Numbered from the stretch's first letter, positions 22,757-34,775 are shown. The stretch is DNA of 64,000 bases from Calliopum simillimum (GCA_951812925.1 OX638369.1:45379061-45443060); one strand, 5' to 3'. Numbers and translations are program-made. The notes: a model not told the origin generated them from the letters alone.

Positions 22757-23483
22757 AAGAGTGTGTCGAAAAAAACTTATACACGCTTAAAGTTAAATAA
22801 AACTTAAACCATTCAATTTAAAAATTCTTAAAAATAGGTGAATTTATTAATATATTATAGATATTCATTAAACATTAAAATATTGGAATATTAATCGGAA
22901 TTTATAAATCTATTCATCTTTTCGGGGAATCTTGTCATTAACGATTTTATAGTTGTTTCCGTTACCCTTTTGGAGGAGCCGGTTTATCATCCATCACACA
23001 GCACGTACATTTTTTTATAAAAATTAGACCTCAATTTTTTAGCTCGTTTTTTGCTTCTTAATTCTTTACCGCATTACCGCATTGCGATCTGGAACCTTCT
23101 GAACTTTATACGACTTCAACCCAGTATTGGCTTTGGTTCTGCACACAAAAGAATCAGAGCATTTAACTACACGAGCTGCTTTTCTGACAAAAGTCAGAAA
23201 GTCTTCTTTATACTGTTTAATGGCTTTTGAAACAGTGTGACGATGAACGTTGAGATCTGTTGCTATTCTTTTGAAAGTCCACATTGGAAAGTTTTAATTA
23301 TTTTTTCACGTACTTTTATTTTGCTGTCCATTTTGAAAGAAACTACATTTGAAAATGAATAATTTGAATAAATATATATATTTTTAAAAGTTAAAGTGAT
23401 TCAAAAAAAAAAAAAAATTATTCGTTGGACACAGAATAAGTTACGGCTGAAAAGTGTGTATAAGTTTTTTTCGACACACTCTT
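22757..23483. mobile_element. Tc1-like element remnant (727 bp), TA-flanked
   Basis: Inverted ends AAGAGTGTGTCGAAAAAAAC plus TTATACAC are flanked by TA at 22755-22756 and 23484-23485. The element carries the start of a Tc1-type transposase on the minus strand and is otherwise deleted. Confidence 0.9.
23066..23330 (-). pseudogene. Tc1-type transposase N-terminal fragment, frameshifted
   Basis: The minus strand starts near 23330 with MDSKIKVREKIIKTFQCG and runs into a stop. A different frame resumes with RIATDLNVHRHTVSKAIKQY, the helix-turn-helix that binds Tc1 termini. An internal deletion then joins this to GLKSYKVQKVPDRN, the second DNA-binding region that follows the HTH in relatives. The DDE catalytic domain is absent. 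It cannot encode a working transposase. Confidence 0.8.
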
Positions 23484-23485
23484 TA

Positions 23486-24989
23486 CTTAAAACTTTAATT
23501 TTTCGCTAATTGAGTTATAAATTGTTAAGATTATTTTCCTATGTCTGGCAACATTGCATATTATTTCCCTTTCACTTCTGCAACTTTCCCTTTGCTCTAT
23601 TGTTCCATTTCTATACTTGTCAGTCGTTGTCACGTCACGTTTAATGTCATTATGATTGTGCTGTTCTATAGTAAGCTTAAAAAGTTTGCCGCCATGACAG
23701 TTGAAAGAGATTATTACGGGAGATGTCAACAAATGGTCCTTTTTCTTTGATATGTTTGAGAGGAAAAAAATTTAAAACTGGCAATGCCATTTTAACAAAA
23801 GATAAAAAAGCAGACTTATAAATATAATAAGATAAGGAATTTGGAAAAGTTTTATAAAAATATAGACTTTCTATAAGTAAATGGTAACCAAATAGGGGAA
23901 ACACAAATTCTGGGAAAAATTACACAATATGGTACATCAAAAATGCAAATATCCATAAAGACTTTGGTTGTTACGTATCTGGGACAGAGACGCTATAGCA
24001 GAAATTTAAACTTAAATGAAAGAATTTTCGACTGGTTATTGGTATTCATATTGGCATATAGGTACCTACCAAATTCCATCGTCGAAAAAAATTTTGAAAA
24101 AGTATCGCTACCTTAAAATTTATTCTCTAGCGTGGCCATAGAAATTTCACTTCAAAACTGACTATTGAAAAGCGTAAAGTACAGGATCCTTTCCGCAACG
24201 CACTTAAAAGTTGTACAGTTTCAGCTTAAGTGCCTGTGGTGGGGAGGAGTGGGGGGAGAGGGTAAAGGCGGGAAGAGATTGATAGTAAAAAACATGAAAA
24301 AAAAAATGCGAATGCAAAATTTTTTGCTTTAATTGAATTTATGCAGACGTCCGGATTGTTCTTGCTGTTAGAATTTGTTGTTGTTTTCGTACACTTTTTT
24401 GTCATATTTTTGTTGTTGATGTTTTTGCATTTTATTTTCATGTTTTCATTTTACTTTAATATCCTTATACTTAAGTCACGCAAGATAAAAATAAGGTAAA
24501 CTATCTACTTAAAGTGATAGAAAAAAGTCACAAATAATCAATCTTTTCATTTTAGTGAGTTATTTCTGGTTTTGTTTTGGTTCTGTTTTATATTTATGTT
24601 TATTTCAACTCTTCATAAATGACTATAGAGTTATGCATTATTTTTTTTTATTTTATTTAGATTTTGAAAATTGGGAAGCAAAGTGTTTACTTTATTTTGA
24701 CGCTCACTGTATATGCTGACTAGTGGTATAATAAAAATGACTAAACCACTACATTCACTACTATAAAATCAAATTTTTTAATAAAATATTGTACAATAAT
24801 TCACTTGCACTAAATTGAGTCCAAGAAAATTTGAAAATAAAATCCCAATTGAAATGCTAAAAATGAATGATATACAAAATCAAAGTTTTCACTTAAACTT
24901 TATGACTGACTATTTGACTATTATGTAATATGAATAGTTTTTTTGTACACTTGTATGTGTATACTTATGTATATGTGTATTTAGGTAGC
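23486..24989. other. Non-coding region with a G-rich patch
   Basis: No gene is supported. 24241-24272 has four G-runs (GGGG, GGGGGG, GGG, GGG) with loops of 7 nt or less, matching the usual G-quadruplex pattern in otherwise AT-rich DNA. TTG-rich sequence follows at 24360-24430. The remainder shows nothing recognisable. Confidence 0.45.
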
Positions 24990-26182
24990 TACCCCAGGGG
25001 AAAAGAAGTGCTTCAAAAACCCTTCTGAAGTGCATCTTTTTCACCAATAAGCGCTTCCGCTCCGTTAGGACTATTCCTTCTTTTTTACATTGCATGTCAT
25101 AAGATGTAAGCGAGAAAAAGATTACCGCAGCCTTACCAAAAAAGGATTTTTGAAGCACTTATTTGTAATGCTGCGGTAAGCGTTTTTTCAATAAAATTTA
25201 AAAAAAAGTAAAAAACTGGCTGCACCAGGATTTGAATCCACGACCGTCCGTGTGATAGATAGAAACAGATTACACACGCCCACAAAAAAAAAATTATCCT
25301 GCGCGAAAGATCAGACCACCTGAACTTTATGTTTTCGGGGTCGCTGAATCCGAATATGGTGCCAGAATAGCGAAGTTGGTTCGCGTTTTTTCAAAAATCA
25401 ATAATTATGCTGAAAAATTTGAGATTTTTTTCAGCATTATTTCTGATTTGTGAAAAAAACTCGAACCAATTCCGCTATTCTGACACCATATTCGGACTCA
25501 ACGACCCCGAAAACATAAAGTTCAGGTGGTCTGATCGTTCGCGCAGGGATTTTTTTTTTGTAGTCCTGTGCACAGGCCAAAAAAAAAAAAAGTACCATGC
25601 GCGAAAGATCAGACCACCGGAACTTTATGTTTTCGGGGTCACTGAACCCGAATATAGTGTCAGATTAGCGAAGTTGGTTCGCGTTTTTTCAGAAACAAGG
25701 AAAAATCTATAATTTTCAGCATTATTGTTGATTTCTGAAAAAACGCGAACCAACTTCGCTATTCTGACACCATATTAGGATTCAGCGACCCCGAAAACAT
25801 AAAGTTCAGGTGGTCTGATCTCTTGCGTATGGTATTTTTGTTTTTTTGTGGGCGTGTGTTATTTTTACTTACAGAATTTGACATACGAATGCTCCTACAG
25901 CCTTACATGGAATCATTGTGTAATCAATTTAAGAAAAGTAAATTAATAAGAGAAAGGAAAATAGAAAAGTGAAATAAAAGATGTTGAATAACAAATATTT
26001 TTATAAAAAAAAGCAAAAATTAAAAATAAAAAAAAAAAAATCACTCGGGCTAGGTTTGAACCCATGTTGTTCTTACTGCAGCCTTATAAAAAATGATTGT
26101 GAAAATGCTTCTAAATTTCTATGGGGGAAAGCACTTTTGAAGTGCTTGGATCAGAAGCACTAGAAATTTTTCCACTTGGGTA
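24990..26182. mobile_element. TIR element with tRNA-like B boxes, copy 1
   Basis: The ends TACCCCAGGGGAAAA and TACCCAAGTGGAAAA (inverted) both continue to AGTGCTTC. Minus-strand B-box-like words GGATTCAAATCC (near 25225) and GGGTTCAAACC (near 26055) occur in the body. CTGCGGTAAGCG and CCGCAGCCTTACC form internal inverted pairs. A second copy, 54628-55480, shares most of the sequence. No protein is encoded. The element is interrupted by another one at 25273-25858. The target duplication is unresolved. Confidence 0.65.
25273..25858. mobile_element. Doubly palindromic MITE with 3-bp TTA duplication (586 bp)
   Basis: The ends CACACGCCCACAAAAAAA and its complement are flanked by TTA at 25270-25272 and 25859-25861. 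The related copy near 54912 has an uninterrupted GATTATTTT at this point. A 3-bp TTA duplication fits the PIF/Harbinger group. Inside are two successive palindromes, about 25295-25550 and 25592-25835. Each is built from arms with GCGCGAAAGATCAGACCACC, TTATGTTTTCGGGGTC and GCGAAGTTGGTTCGCG. Confidence 0.82.
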
Positions 26183-26868
26183 TGTCATTTGTTCATTGTG
26201 TGTTATGACAATAGATAATAAAATGCAAACACTTGCAAAAATCATTGAATGCCGCGCGGCAAATGTACCAAGTGTTGCAAGTTGCAATGTTGAATTTTTT
26301 TTTTTGTAATTGCATTGTTACTACTGTGACTGTTGTTGTTATTTTTACTTTTTTTCTATTGTTGTAGGCTATTGCATAGGGATTGTTAAAGTTTTAGGTA
26401 CAACACGCAAGTTCACAAAAATTTTTTTTTCGCCTTTTTATTTGTATGTGATTGTATTTGCCATGAATGTTATTTGTATGCCGATGCATTTTTGCTCCAT
26501 AGATTTAATGCAGAATCAGCACAGTAATTCGCTTATTTAAGGGTGGCTTCAAATAACTAAAATCATATATGAAATTGTGTTGAAATTTTGATTGTCAAAT
26601 TTTCTGAGATAGCAGTTTCCTGCTGTACACTGAGGCAAAAAAAAATAAATAATGAAATTGAATATTTTTTCTTCAAACGAAATTTGAAGGCTTTTTGATC
26701 CTATATCCGTATAAAAATTAAATTTTGCGCTCTTTCGCATATCGTTTGAGTAATTCTAAGAATCAATTGCATGTATGTATGTAACAACGTGTGCATATAA
26801 TTTTAGTACTGGAGTGATTAGACTTTGTGATTCGTAATAACTTTTTCGGTAACTTACTTGAATGTATG
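26183..26868. other. Non-coding region, nothing recognised
   Basis: AT-rich DNA with T-runs at 26295 and 26420. No gene or repeat is seen. Confidence 0.4.
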
Positions 26869-26870
26869 TA

Positions 26871-28174
26871 AAAGATGTTTTTTTTAGAGGTATAGAACTT
26901 CGAATTGAAATAAAACACAAGAAAATCATTTAAATGTCCATCAATTTGGCTTTATTGGAAGGATAATTTTATGCCATTAATGTTTAAATATGATTTCGGG
27001 CATGTGCCCGCCGCGGCTGGCTCGAATAAAGCCAATTCTACAGGTCCAATTTTCAACCACTTTTTCGAGCATATGGGGCCGTATGTTGGCAATAACGCCA
27101 CGAATATTGGCTTCCAAGTCCCCTAACGTTTCTGGTTTGTTGGCGTAGACGAGCAACTTCACATATCCCCAAAGAAAATAATCCAATGGTGTCAAATCAC
27201 ACGATCTTGGTGGCCAATTGACAGGTCCATTCCGCGAAATTATGCGCTCATCGAATGTTTCCTTCAATAAATCGATTGTGACGTGCGCTGTGTGGCATGT
27301 AACGCCGTCTTGTTGGAACCACAACTCATCCACATTCATGCCATCCAATTCGGGAACAAAATAGTCGGTTATCATGGCTCTATACCGGTCTCCATTAACG
27401 GTAACTGACTCTCCAGCATTATTTCGGAAGAAGTATGGCCCAATGACTCCACCAGCCCATAGAGCACACCAAACAGTCAGTTTTTGTGGATGTAATGGCG
27501 TCTCAAGGGTCTCATGTGGTTTCTCTTCACTCCAAATGCGGCAATTTTGCTTGTTGACGTAGCCATTCAACCAAAAATGAGCCTCATCACTGAACAAAAT
27601 TTTGCGATGAAAATCAGCATCGAGATCAATCTCATTTTCGGCCCATACACCAAAATCACGACGCATTGCATGGTCTCGCGGCTTTAATTCTTGCACAAGC
27701 TGGATCTTGTAAGGTCGCAAGCCAAGATCTTTGCGCAAAATCTTCCATAAAGCTGATGGACAAAGCTCCAATTGCTGTGCACGGTGGCGAATCGATTCAT
27801 TCGGGTCCTCTTCAACATTTTGCTCTACAGCGGCAATTATTTCTTCGGTGCGCACTGTTCGACGTCTCTGCGGATGCGTATTATCACATAGAGTAAACGT
27901 AGTGCGAAAACGACCCATGGTTAACCGAATTAATTGCTCTGATGGACGATTATGTCGACCATAAAATGGACGGAGCTTGCGGTGAACTTCGCGAACTCAA
28001 CCATTATTTTCGAAATAAATTTGCACGATTTGCAAGCGTTGTTCTTTAGTCAACCTGTTCATAATAAAATGGCAAACCAAACTGAACATGAATGACATTA
28101 GAGTTGCCAGATTTGACCACAAAATGCCATTTTTATCTCTATTCGAAAAACAAACCTCTAAAAAAAACACCCTT
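26871..28174. mobile_element. Mariner-superfamily element, nearly full length (1304 bp)
   Basis: Imperfect inverted ends, AAAGATGTTTTTTTTAGAGG on the left and AAGGGTGTTTTTTTTAGAGG on the right read inward, are flanked by TA at 26869-26870 and 28175-28176. One transposase gene on the minus strand fills the element. Length, ends and gene content are those of a complete Tc1/mariner-type transposon inactivated only recently. Confidence 0.92.
26977..28062 (-). pseudogene. Mariner/Tc1-superfamily DDD transposase with one in-frame stop
   Basis: A cut-and-paste transposase. From the ATG at 28062 the frame reads MNRLTKEQRLQIVQIYFENN and is open to 26977 except for TGA at 27999-27997 (codon 22). It otherwise gives about 360 residues. 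The N-terminal third holds two helix-turn-helix regions (first REVHRKLRPFYGRHNRP, then SIRHRAQQLELCPSALWKIL, then LGLRPYK). Catalytic aspartates are visible in ILFSDEAHFW, LWFQQDGVTCH and RSCDLTPLDYFLW. I count 36 residues between the second and third, unlike the 34 of classical mariner. An internal ATG (27918) leaves a 313-aa product lacking the first DNA-binding helix. Whether it is translated is unknown. The related family in insects is Tc1/mariner DD37D-like, which is tentative. Confidence 0.9.
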
Positions 28175-28270
28175 TACATGTAGTGCACATCATTTTGCTC
28201 TACTGCTCTGATGTTTGTTGTAAGGTTCAGTAATTTACACGTTGTCTTTGCTTTAAGAAGTACTCTTGGG

Positions 28271-28416
28271 TACACAGCAAAAAGTTTGAGGATAAAGCAT
28301 AAACTTTGGATTTGTATTCATTCCAACGCCAAATAGTTTGGGTGTAAAATTCAAACCAAATTGGAATGAATACAAATCCAAAGTTTATACTTTATCCTCA
28401 AATTTTTTGCTGTGTA
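28271..28416. repeat. 146-bp palindromic MITE or hairpin
   Basis: The arms 28271-28324 and 28361-28416 are near-perfect complements: TACACAGCAAAAAGTTTGAG, AAACTTTGGATTTGTATTC and ATTCCAA. The loop is about 35 nt. The outer TACACAGC and GCTGTGTA suggest TA duplication. It is non-coding. Confidence 0.78.
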
Positions 28417-30104
28417 GAAATAGTCTTTTGAGTGAATCCAAATCCGAATGAATTATTCTCAAGGTCTACAATGCTTTTATCCCAGAGTGGAAAAAAAAAC
28501 TTATAAAAGCAAGGAAAAAGTTAATATTTTATCCGCTGTTTTATCCGAAATCTACACATCGAAACCGAAAATTTCGTTTCAGTGAATTAAAATTGATTAA
28601 AAAATATTGCTTTGAATCCAAAGTCAAAATATTTTAACCCGCAAAAATCATGATTACCTTAGAAGTTGCCAGAAAAGATGAATATTTCAAGTTTGGTATT
28701 TTGTTTCAGCTTAAAGCTATTGGAAAACATCCGAAGTGTGCTTTGCAATTTTATTAAACGGAGCCACCCTTACCTTACCCTTTCGGATACATATAAACAT
28801 ACAAAACATGCAATAGATATTCCAAACGAATGCATTTCAAATTTGTGTGTTTTTCAATTTTTGTTTTCAAAAATTTATTTTTTTTTTTTTGTATCATGAT
28901 ATGTATATTTTATATTGTTAAGTACAAAAATCAACACTATTCATTCAAAAATGGTAAAGAAAAGGAAACGGAAGTTGCATTTTGAAATCAATGACGTTTG
29001 TTATGCAGCAGCGCCAGCAGTAAAGGATTTTTCCACAGCAAAGCAAAACTAAATCGTGACTTATTGAAATTTCTATTGAGTGTTTTCAGGCGCATAAGTA
29101 CACATATGTTTGTATGTTTATGTAATTTCCTTGACATGCAATTTTATTGTTTGCTTTTGAGTTTACGTGTGTGTGTGTTTTTGTATTACAATTGTATTGT
29201 CAAATTTTTCTTATTGCTGCTTTGTATGGTTCATTCTTTTGATAAGCTCCTCGCTTTCATAAAAATTGCATTCTGCCATCGTTTTATCCGTAGTTGGCCT
29301 TTTTAGTTCGACAAGCGCGCGCCGCTACTTCAATTGCTTCTTTCGTACAATCGTTCAAAAAAACTGCACACATTTATGCAGTCTATCAATTTTTCAATTT
29401 TATTTGTTGAGATTTTTAAATTCATTTAGTACGAAATATATCGCATGCTTGAAGCTGATTGCGTTTCGTTTTATGCATTCATTGTTATTTCTCTTTTTCA
29501 TGAAATCCATGAAACAAGTTTATAGGCTTCGAATTTACTTTCTTAAATTAAGACATTTATTGCTCGGGAAAATATAATTCCATTACCTTTAAGTCACTGA
29601 AGACTTACACATATGATTCACACTCATGACTCGAATTGAAAACACGTCACAATCATATAAATTGATAGCTACTAGAGACGTCGTTTTGGTAACCCGAGAT
29701 CTCGGCCATATGTTACTCTAAAAAATTGCGGGATTGGTCGCGATAGATCCTGGGATTTTATAAAAGAATATATTTAGTCAATTTAGTGCTTTTTTAGTAG
29801 ACTAGAAATATTTACACAAAACCAGGTATTTTTTTTTTTTTTTTTTTGTGAAGCACCGTGCGTTAATGTAATTCTGAATGGATTGAAAATCCTTATGTCC
29901 ATATTATTAGAGGAAGAGTCTTAATCTGAAAATGACAAACATTTCAACAATAAGCAAGTTACAGGAGAACCAAATAATTTGAAAGAAAAGTTGCAAAAAG
30001 TTTTTGCAAATTTTAGCCAAAGTACGAACAGAAAAACTAATACATACCAAGGAAGTTTTAATAAAGGAAGTGGACTTATTTGCTAATGGAGAATATCGAG
30101 GCTA
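28417..30104. other. Non-coding region, nothing recognised
   Basis: No gene is supported. Frames at 28998-29577 are leucine- and phenylalanine-rich by base composition and have no domain. A T18 tract lies near 29830. Confidence 0.4.
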
Positions 30105-30665
30105 TAATCTCTAAAAAAAACTTTTTAGTTTCTTTCAATGATTCACGAATTTCTTGGACGATTCTAAGCATTTTATGCCTGGTACACTTTTTTCGTAAGA
30201 TGCCTTCCTCTTGAGTAAACAAAGAGTTCTGCCTGCCGCGGGCGTTCAAAAGCCATAAACTCTAATCTAGCAACCGATCTTTAATTTAAAGTACTTTAAA
30301 AAAAAAAATTAAGTGGGGTTTTTTTAAAAAAATTCAAAAGTATTTTTAAGTTTAAAAAATTTTGGTGTAAACATTTTTTTTCACCAAGTTATATTTTTTT
30401 GTGAAAAAAACACTTGAAAATGAATTAGACCAGTTACTTAGATATATCAATTTACAAACTTTGGTGTAAGCTATACATTTTTGAAAAAACATCCTTTTCA
30501 TGAAAATGACTAAAAACGCCAACTTCAACACCATGCATTTTAACAACAAATGGTACAAGGACCAAATCCTCTTGGATTATTGTTTTTGCATACCGGTACT
30601 ACTATATTGCCAAATTTGAGCGAAATCGGAGACAAACAAATGTTCAGCTGGTACACTTGGCGTGT
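30105..30665. mobile_element. Large foldback family, copy C (one half)
   Basis: It contains the family's ordered landmarks: ACACTTTTTTCGTAAGATGC, GCGGGCGTTCAAAAGCCA, TTTCACCAAG, GACCAGTTACTTAGATATAT, AACGCCAACTTCAACACC, and the terminal GCTGGTACACTTGGCGTGT near 30665. This half matches the right half of the copy at 37298-40368. The mini-me insertion and TA element seen there are absent, so this copy shows the empty sites. Confidence 0.75.
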
Positions 30666-32000
30666 ATCGTATATATACATATGTGAAAAAATTTCAATGG
30701 GAGATAAAATTTTGAGCGCGTGGTTGTTAATGATATCTCATATCTTTAAATAAAAGGTGATATCGTTCTTACAAGTAAAAAGTACTAAAAAATTACGAAT
30801 TTTTAAAAGAGATATGGCTAAATGAATCTTATCAAACCAAAGACTATAATATTTTAGACCGAAACTCGAAAAAACTGACTTAGTACTTTTCACTTGGGAC
30901 GGTATACTTTTCTGTTTGAATTTAATTGAACTCATTAAACATTTTGTACTACATATTTTTTTTTTTGTTTGTTACGATTACATCTGTGCGAAGATGGCAA
31001 AACTAGAGAATTTTTTATGAAAAAGAGTTTTTATAAAACAATGTTCAAAATTTGAACACTCAATGCTTAAGAAACGTTGGTTTTTATTTAAGACTTTTAT
31101 ATTTTTGATATTTTCAAAAAATGCCATAATCCCGGGAAATGATCTTGGAACTGCATTTCAAAATCCCGAAAATCACGGAATAAGTAAAAGCCCGAAAATT
31201 GACATCCCTAATAGATACCATACTTAAGTGATTTTGCGCATTACATTTGATGGTCATAACTAAGCAGTTGGAATCAATCTTCGAAGAGACAAAAAAGAAA
31301 CTTTGTCAAAAAGAAAACCAATTTAAGATATAATAGATAGTTTTGACAACATTAAATGCCTTTCTCTTCATGCTGATGTTTTGAAAAGACAGTACTGAAT
31401 TTGTACTGGCTCAAGTTTCAGTTAAGCATTTCAACTTTAAAATATTCGGTATAGGATTTAAGAGTAAGTGTTGATGAAGACTTATTAGAAAACATATTTC
31501 TTTAAAATTTGGATTCTTTACAATAATTTGGGTATATAAAGGACCGATTAAAAGAATACATGCATCGAGAATTGTCAAATAAATCCAGCTTATGAGAGCG
31601 CACAGATAAAAACCATGTTTAAGATTACTTAGTTAAAGGATCTCAAAAAAAAAACGAAAAAAAATATTTTAGAACTTTTTTTAACTGTTTCGATAGAATA
31701 TTTCGGAGAAAATAAAAAAAGGTTATCGATATAGCATGAATCAAGCCGCTCGGTTTGGTCAATTATGTAAATACAATGTTACATTGCGCCATTATATGAA
31801 AAAACAAACTGAAAAAAAAAAAAAAACAAAGAGCAAGCAAAAATAAATTTAGCCATTTTCGATTTATTTGGCATTTCAGGGATTAAATCTGGCATTAGAT
31901 CACTATGTCTCGAGTTAAAAAACACAGTTTTTTTGCAATATATGCGATTGTATAACAAGACAAAGTGATTTTTTTTTTACAATAAACTTGATATGGTAGT
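30666..32000. other. Non-coding region, nothing recognised
   Basis: AT-rich DNA. 31125-31210 repeats TCCCGGGAAAT and CCCGAAAAT words that may be an old element end. No gene is seen. Confidence 0.35.
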
Positions 32001-32690
32001 TGAAAGCCCTTGTCATTTTCTTTAAAATCTAATCAAAATTATTTCGATATCTTTACCTTAAAAGTTAAAAAAGTGCAAAAAATACGTTTTTTCAGTTTGC
32101 GATATTTCGACGGAAAATAAATATATTGAAGTAATTTAAATTAAGTTTTATAGCAAATAACTAGAGCTTTTAATTACCGTATCAAGTTTTATGTAAAAAA
32201 AAAAATAGCTTGTTTTGTTATATAACCTCAAATATTGCATAAAACAGTGTTTTTTTAATTTGTACGTTAAAAATCATATGAAATATAGCGATTCTGATGC
32301 CAGATTCGACTCAGCATCGCAAATACATCGAAAATAACTAGTTTTAGTTTTATTGGCTGTATTTTTTGAGTTTTTTTTTTACATATGGCCAATATGACCA
32401 AGCCGACCGGTTTGCGGTAAAATGTTCATAAATAAATGAAAAATCGGTCCTCCGCAGTCGTTTTTCTTACCATTTTGATCAATCTTGAATCAACAGATGT
32501 CATCTGTGAGAGATAATCAGTTTTTTTAACTTTTCAGTAAAGAATATTTCTTAGAAAAAAAAGTTTGCGATATAACTCAAAGTGGATTTTTAAGGAAAAT
32601 ACCATTTTTTCTACATCTTATCAGGTTTGATGTCTTTAAAATTTTATGTCTTGTTATAAGTCTTCAAAAAAACTAAGATAGCTCAAAAAC
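32001..32690. repeat. Decayed relative of the Chapaev-like MITE
   Basis: Shared words with the copies at 5834 and 15282 include TGCGATATTTCGACGGAAAAT, GTTAAAAAAGTGCAAAAAA, TCAGCATCGCAAATACAT, and AAGATAGCTCAAAAACC at the right edge. Termini are lost. It abuts the Penelope-like element directly. Confidence 0.5.
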
Positions 32691-34331
32691 CAGACTTGAT
32701 ACTGGGATTATGTGATTCAATTTATAAATTTGAACAATACCGTGAACTCTTTTCAATTAAATTACAAATAAATGAACACCTTAAATTGAAAAAAACACCG
32801 TTGTCTTCGATGATTACGGAGGCAAATAATTTACGGAAAGAAATAAGTGCAGGTTTTGGTGAAAGATTTAAATGGCGCTTATTAGTTTCAAACCCGCAAG
32901 TACCTAAAATCTATTTTCTCCCTAAAATCCACAAAATTGGCCGAAAAGTTCGTCCAATAGTAAGCAATGTCAACGCTCCAATGGAAAAAATGGCAAAATG
33001 GTTGGTAAAAGAATTAAATATGTTACCGCGCTTCGAAAGTTTATCGGTTAAAAATTCTTTTGAGTTTGTTGAGAAAATCAAAGATATAAAAATTGAATAA
33101 AGATGAGATAATGGTATCTTTCGATGTAGAATCTTTGTTTCCTTCAATTCCAGTACCAACTGCTTTAAAAGCGTTGGAGAAACACTTAATTAAACACAAC
33201 TTACCATTGGAAAAGATTATGGTTTTTATGAAAACTGCCAATTGTTATATGAAACAAAACTTTTTTCAGTTTCGCAACGAATATTTTAAAATAGAGAAAG
33301 GAACAAGTATGGGCAATTCATTGTCACCTATACTAGCTGAAGCTTTTATGGCGGAATTTGAGATGAATTTGCTGCAATCTGAAAAACTACCAAGAATTTG
33401 GTAACGTTATGTCGACGATGTTTACGCAATTGCCAAACGAACTGAAGTGGATTCACTGCTTAATATTTTAAATGAGCAATTTGAAACAATAAATTTCACG
33501 AAAGAAGTGGAAGTAAACGGGAAAATTGCCTTTTTGGATCTTATGCTCTCTAGAGTTGGGGAAAAAATAGACATAGCAGTTCACCACAAAGAAACGAGTA
33601 CATTAAGGTACATAACCGCAGATTCCCATACACCAATACAGCATAAATTGGCGGTTTTTCATTCGTTTGTCCATAGACTTTTGAAACTTCAACTTACTAT
33701 TTCTAATTTCAAAAAAGAATATAATCATATAAAAATGATTGCAATACAAAATGGATATAACGTCAATTTAATTGATAAAATGATTCAGCAACATTCAAGG
33801 AAAATTTCAAGGTCAAACAGAACAACGTTATACTCGCAAAATCATTTAGCAAATGACAATAGTTCGTTGAAACGGGTTTGCTTATCTTTCATTCCGGAAG
33901 TGACAAACAAATTAAAATCTATTTTCAAAAAGTATAACATGGAGTTGGTTTATTCAAGCGGCAATAAAGTGAAGCAATTACTGGGTTCCACCAAAGATGA
34001 AACTCCTTTGTTACAAAAGTTTGGAATATATGTGCTTAAGTGTGGTGACTGTGACCAGAAATACTATGGTCAAACTCGACGTGGCATTGGGAAACGTTAT
34101 AAAGAACACGAGGGATATATTCATAAAAATCAACCAAAGAAATCGGCGTTTGCGAACCACGTTCTTCATAATTCTCATTTTAATTTTTCAATCAATGACA
34201 TGAAATTGAAAAAACAAATAAATGATCATAACAAACTTGACGCCTATGAAAGCATTTATATTCAAAAAGACACGCATACTATGAACCTTGATAAAGGAAA
34301 TATAATATCAGATCTATTTAATTGTATTTAA
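32690..34331 (+). pseudogene. Penelope-like element: RT plus GIY-YIG endonuclease, 5'-truncated and broken
   Basis: This is the polyprotein of a Penelope-type retroelement. It combines a reverse transcriptase related to telomerase with a GIY-YIG endonuclease that nicks the target. RT motifs in order: IYFLPKIHK and RPIVSNVNAP (32905-32985), SFDVESLFPSIP (33117-33150), GTSMGNSLSPILAEAFMAEF (33300-33360) and RYVDDVYAIAK (33405-33437). The endonuclease lies near 34020-34270: GIYVLKC, QKYYGQTRRG, a histidine-rich FANHVLHNSH, and ESIYIQK. Breaks are a one-base frameshift near 33090 and a TAA at 33402-33404 just before the YVDD catalytic box. Roughly the first third of the expected ORF is missing. 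The 5' end abuts decayed MITE sequence. Confidence 0.92.
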
Positions 34332-34775
34332 ATTTACGTTTATATAACAGTATATTTGATTTTTTTTTAAAAATTTGTGTAATTCAGACTTTAACTTTGT
34401 AGCACTGGACTATAATGGTACAAATTAATTGTAAGGTACTCTATTTTTTAAAGTTACTTTCGGTGCACAGTTATAAAAAATTTGGTTCTCTCTTGTTATT
34501 ATTATTCTGATCTCAATTGTTGGTCTCACACATTTACGATATGATTATATTGGTATTTAGTTATTGTTTCTCAATTTTGTTAAAACAGTTATAAAACTTT
34601 GTTTTTTCTCGTTCTAATGAGATTATGTTTGTGTCCGTTATTTATGTATGGCAAGTCTTACACTTTGTTTATTTTATTGTATTTAAAATATTTTCATTCG
34701 TGTTGCTGAAGATGGGTTGTCAACATCCCGAAATGCATCCAAATTGTTAAAATTTAATTTAAATAAAGATTGATT
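34332..34775 (+). other. Penelope-like element 3' region
   Basis: AT-rich 3' untranslated sequence of the element. Near 34706-34730 the words CTGAAGA and CCCGAAAT flank a short GC-rich hairpin, similar to the conserved core of hammerhead ribozymes often present in Penelope-like elements. The remaining helices were not established. Confidence 0.45.

Noticed and set aside
24990..26182. LTR retrotransposon with primer-binding site
   Set aside because: B-box words suggested a tRNA primer site, but there are no long direct repeats, gag/pol frames or polypurine tract.
27374..27964. Plus-strand frames of 60-77 codons
   Set aside because: They lie antisense to the mariner-type transposase.
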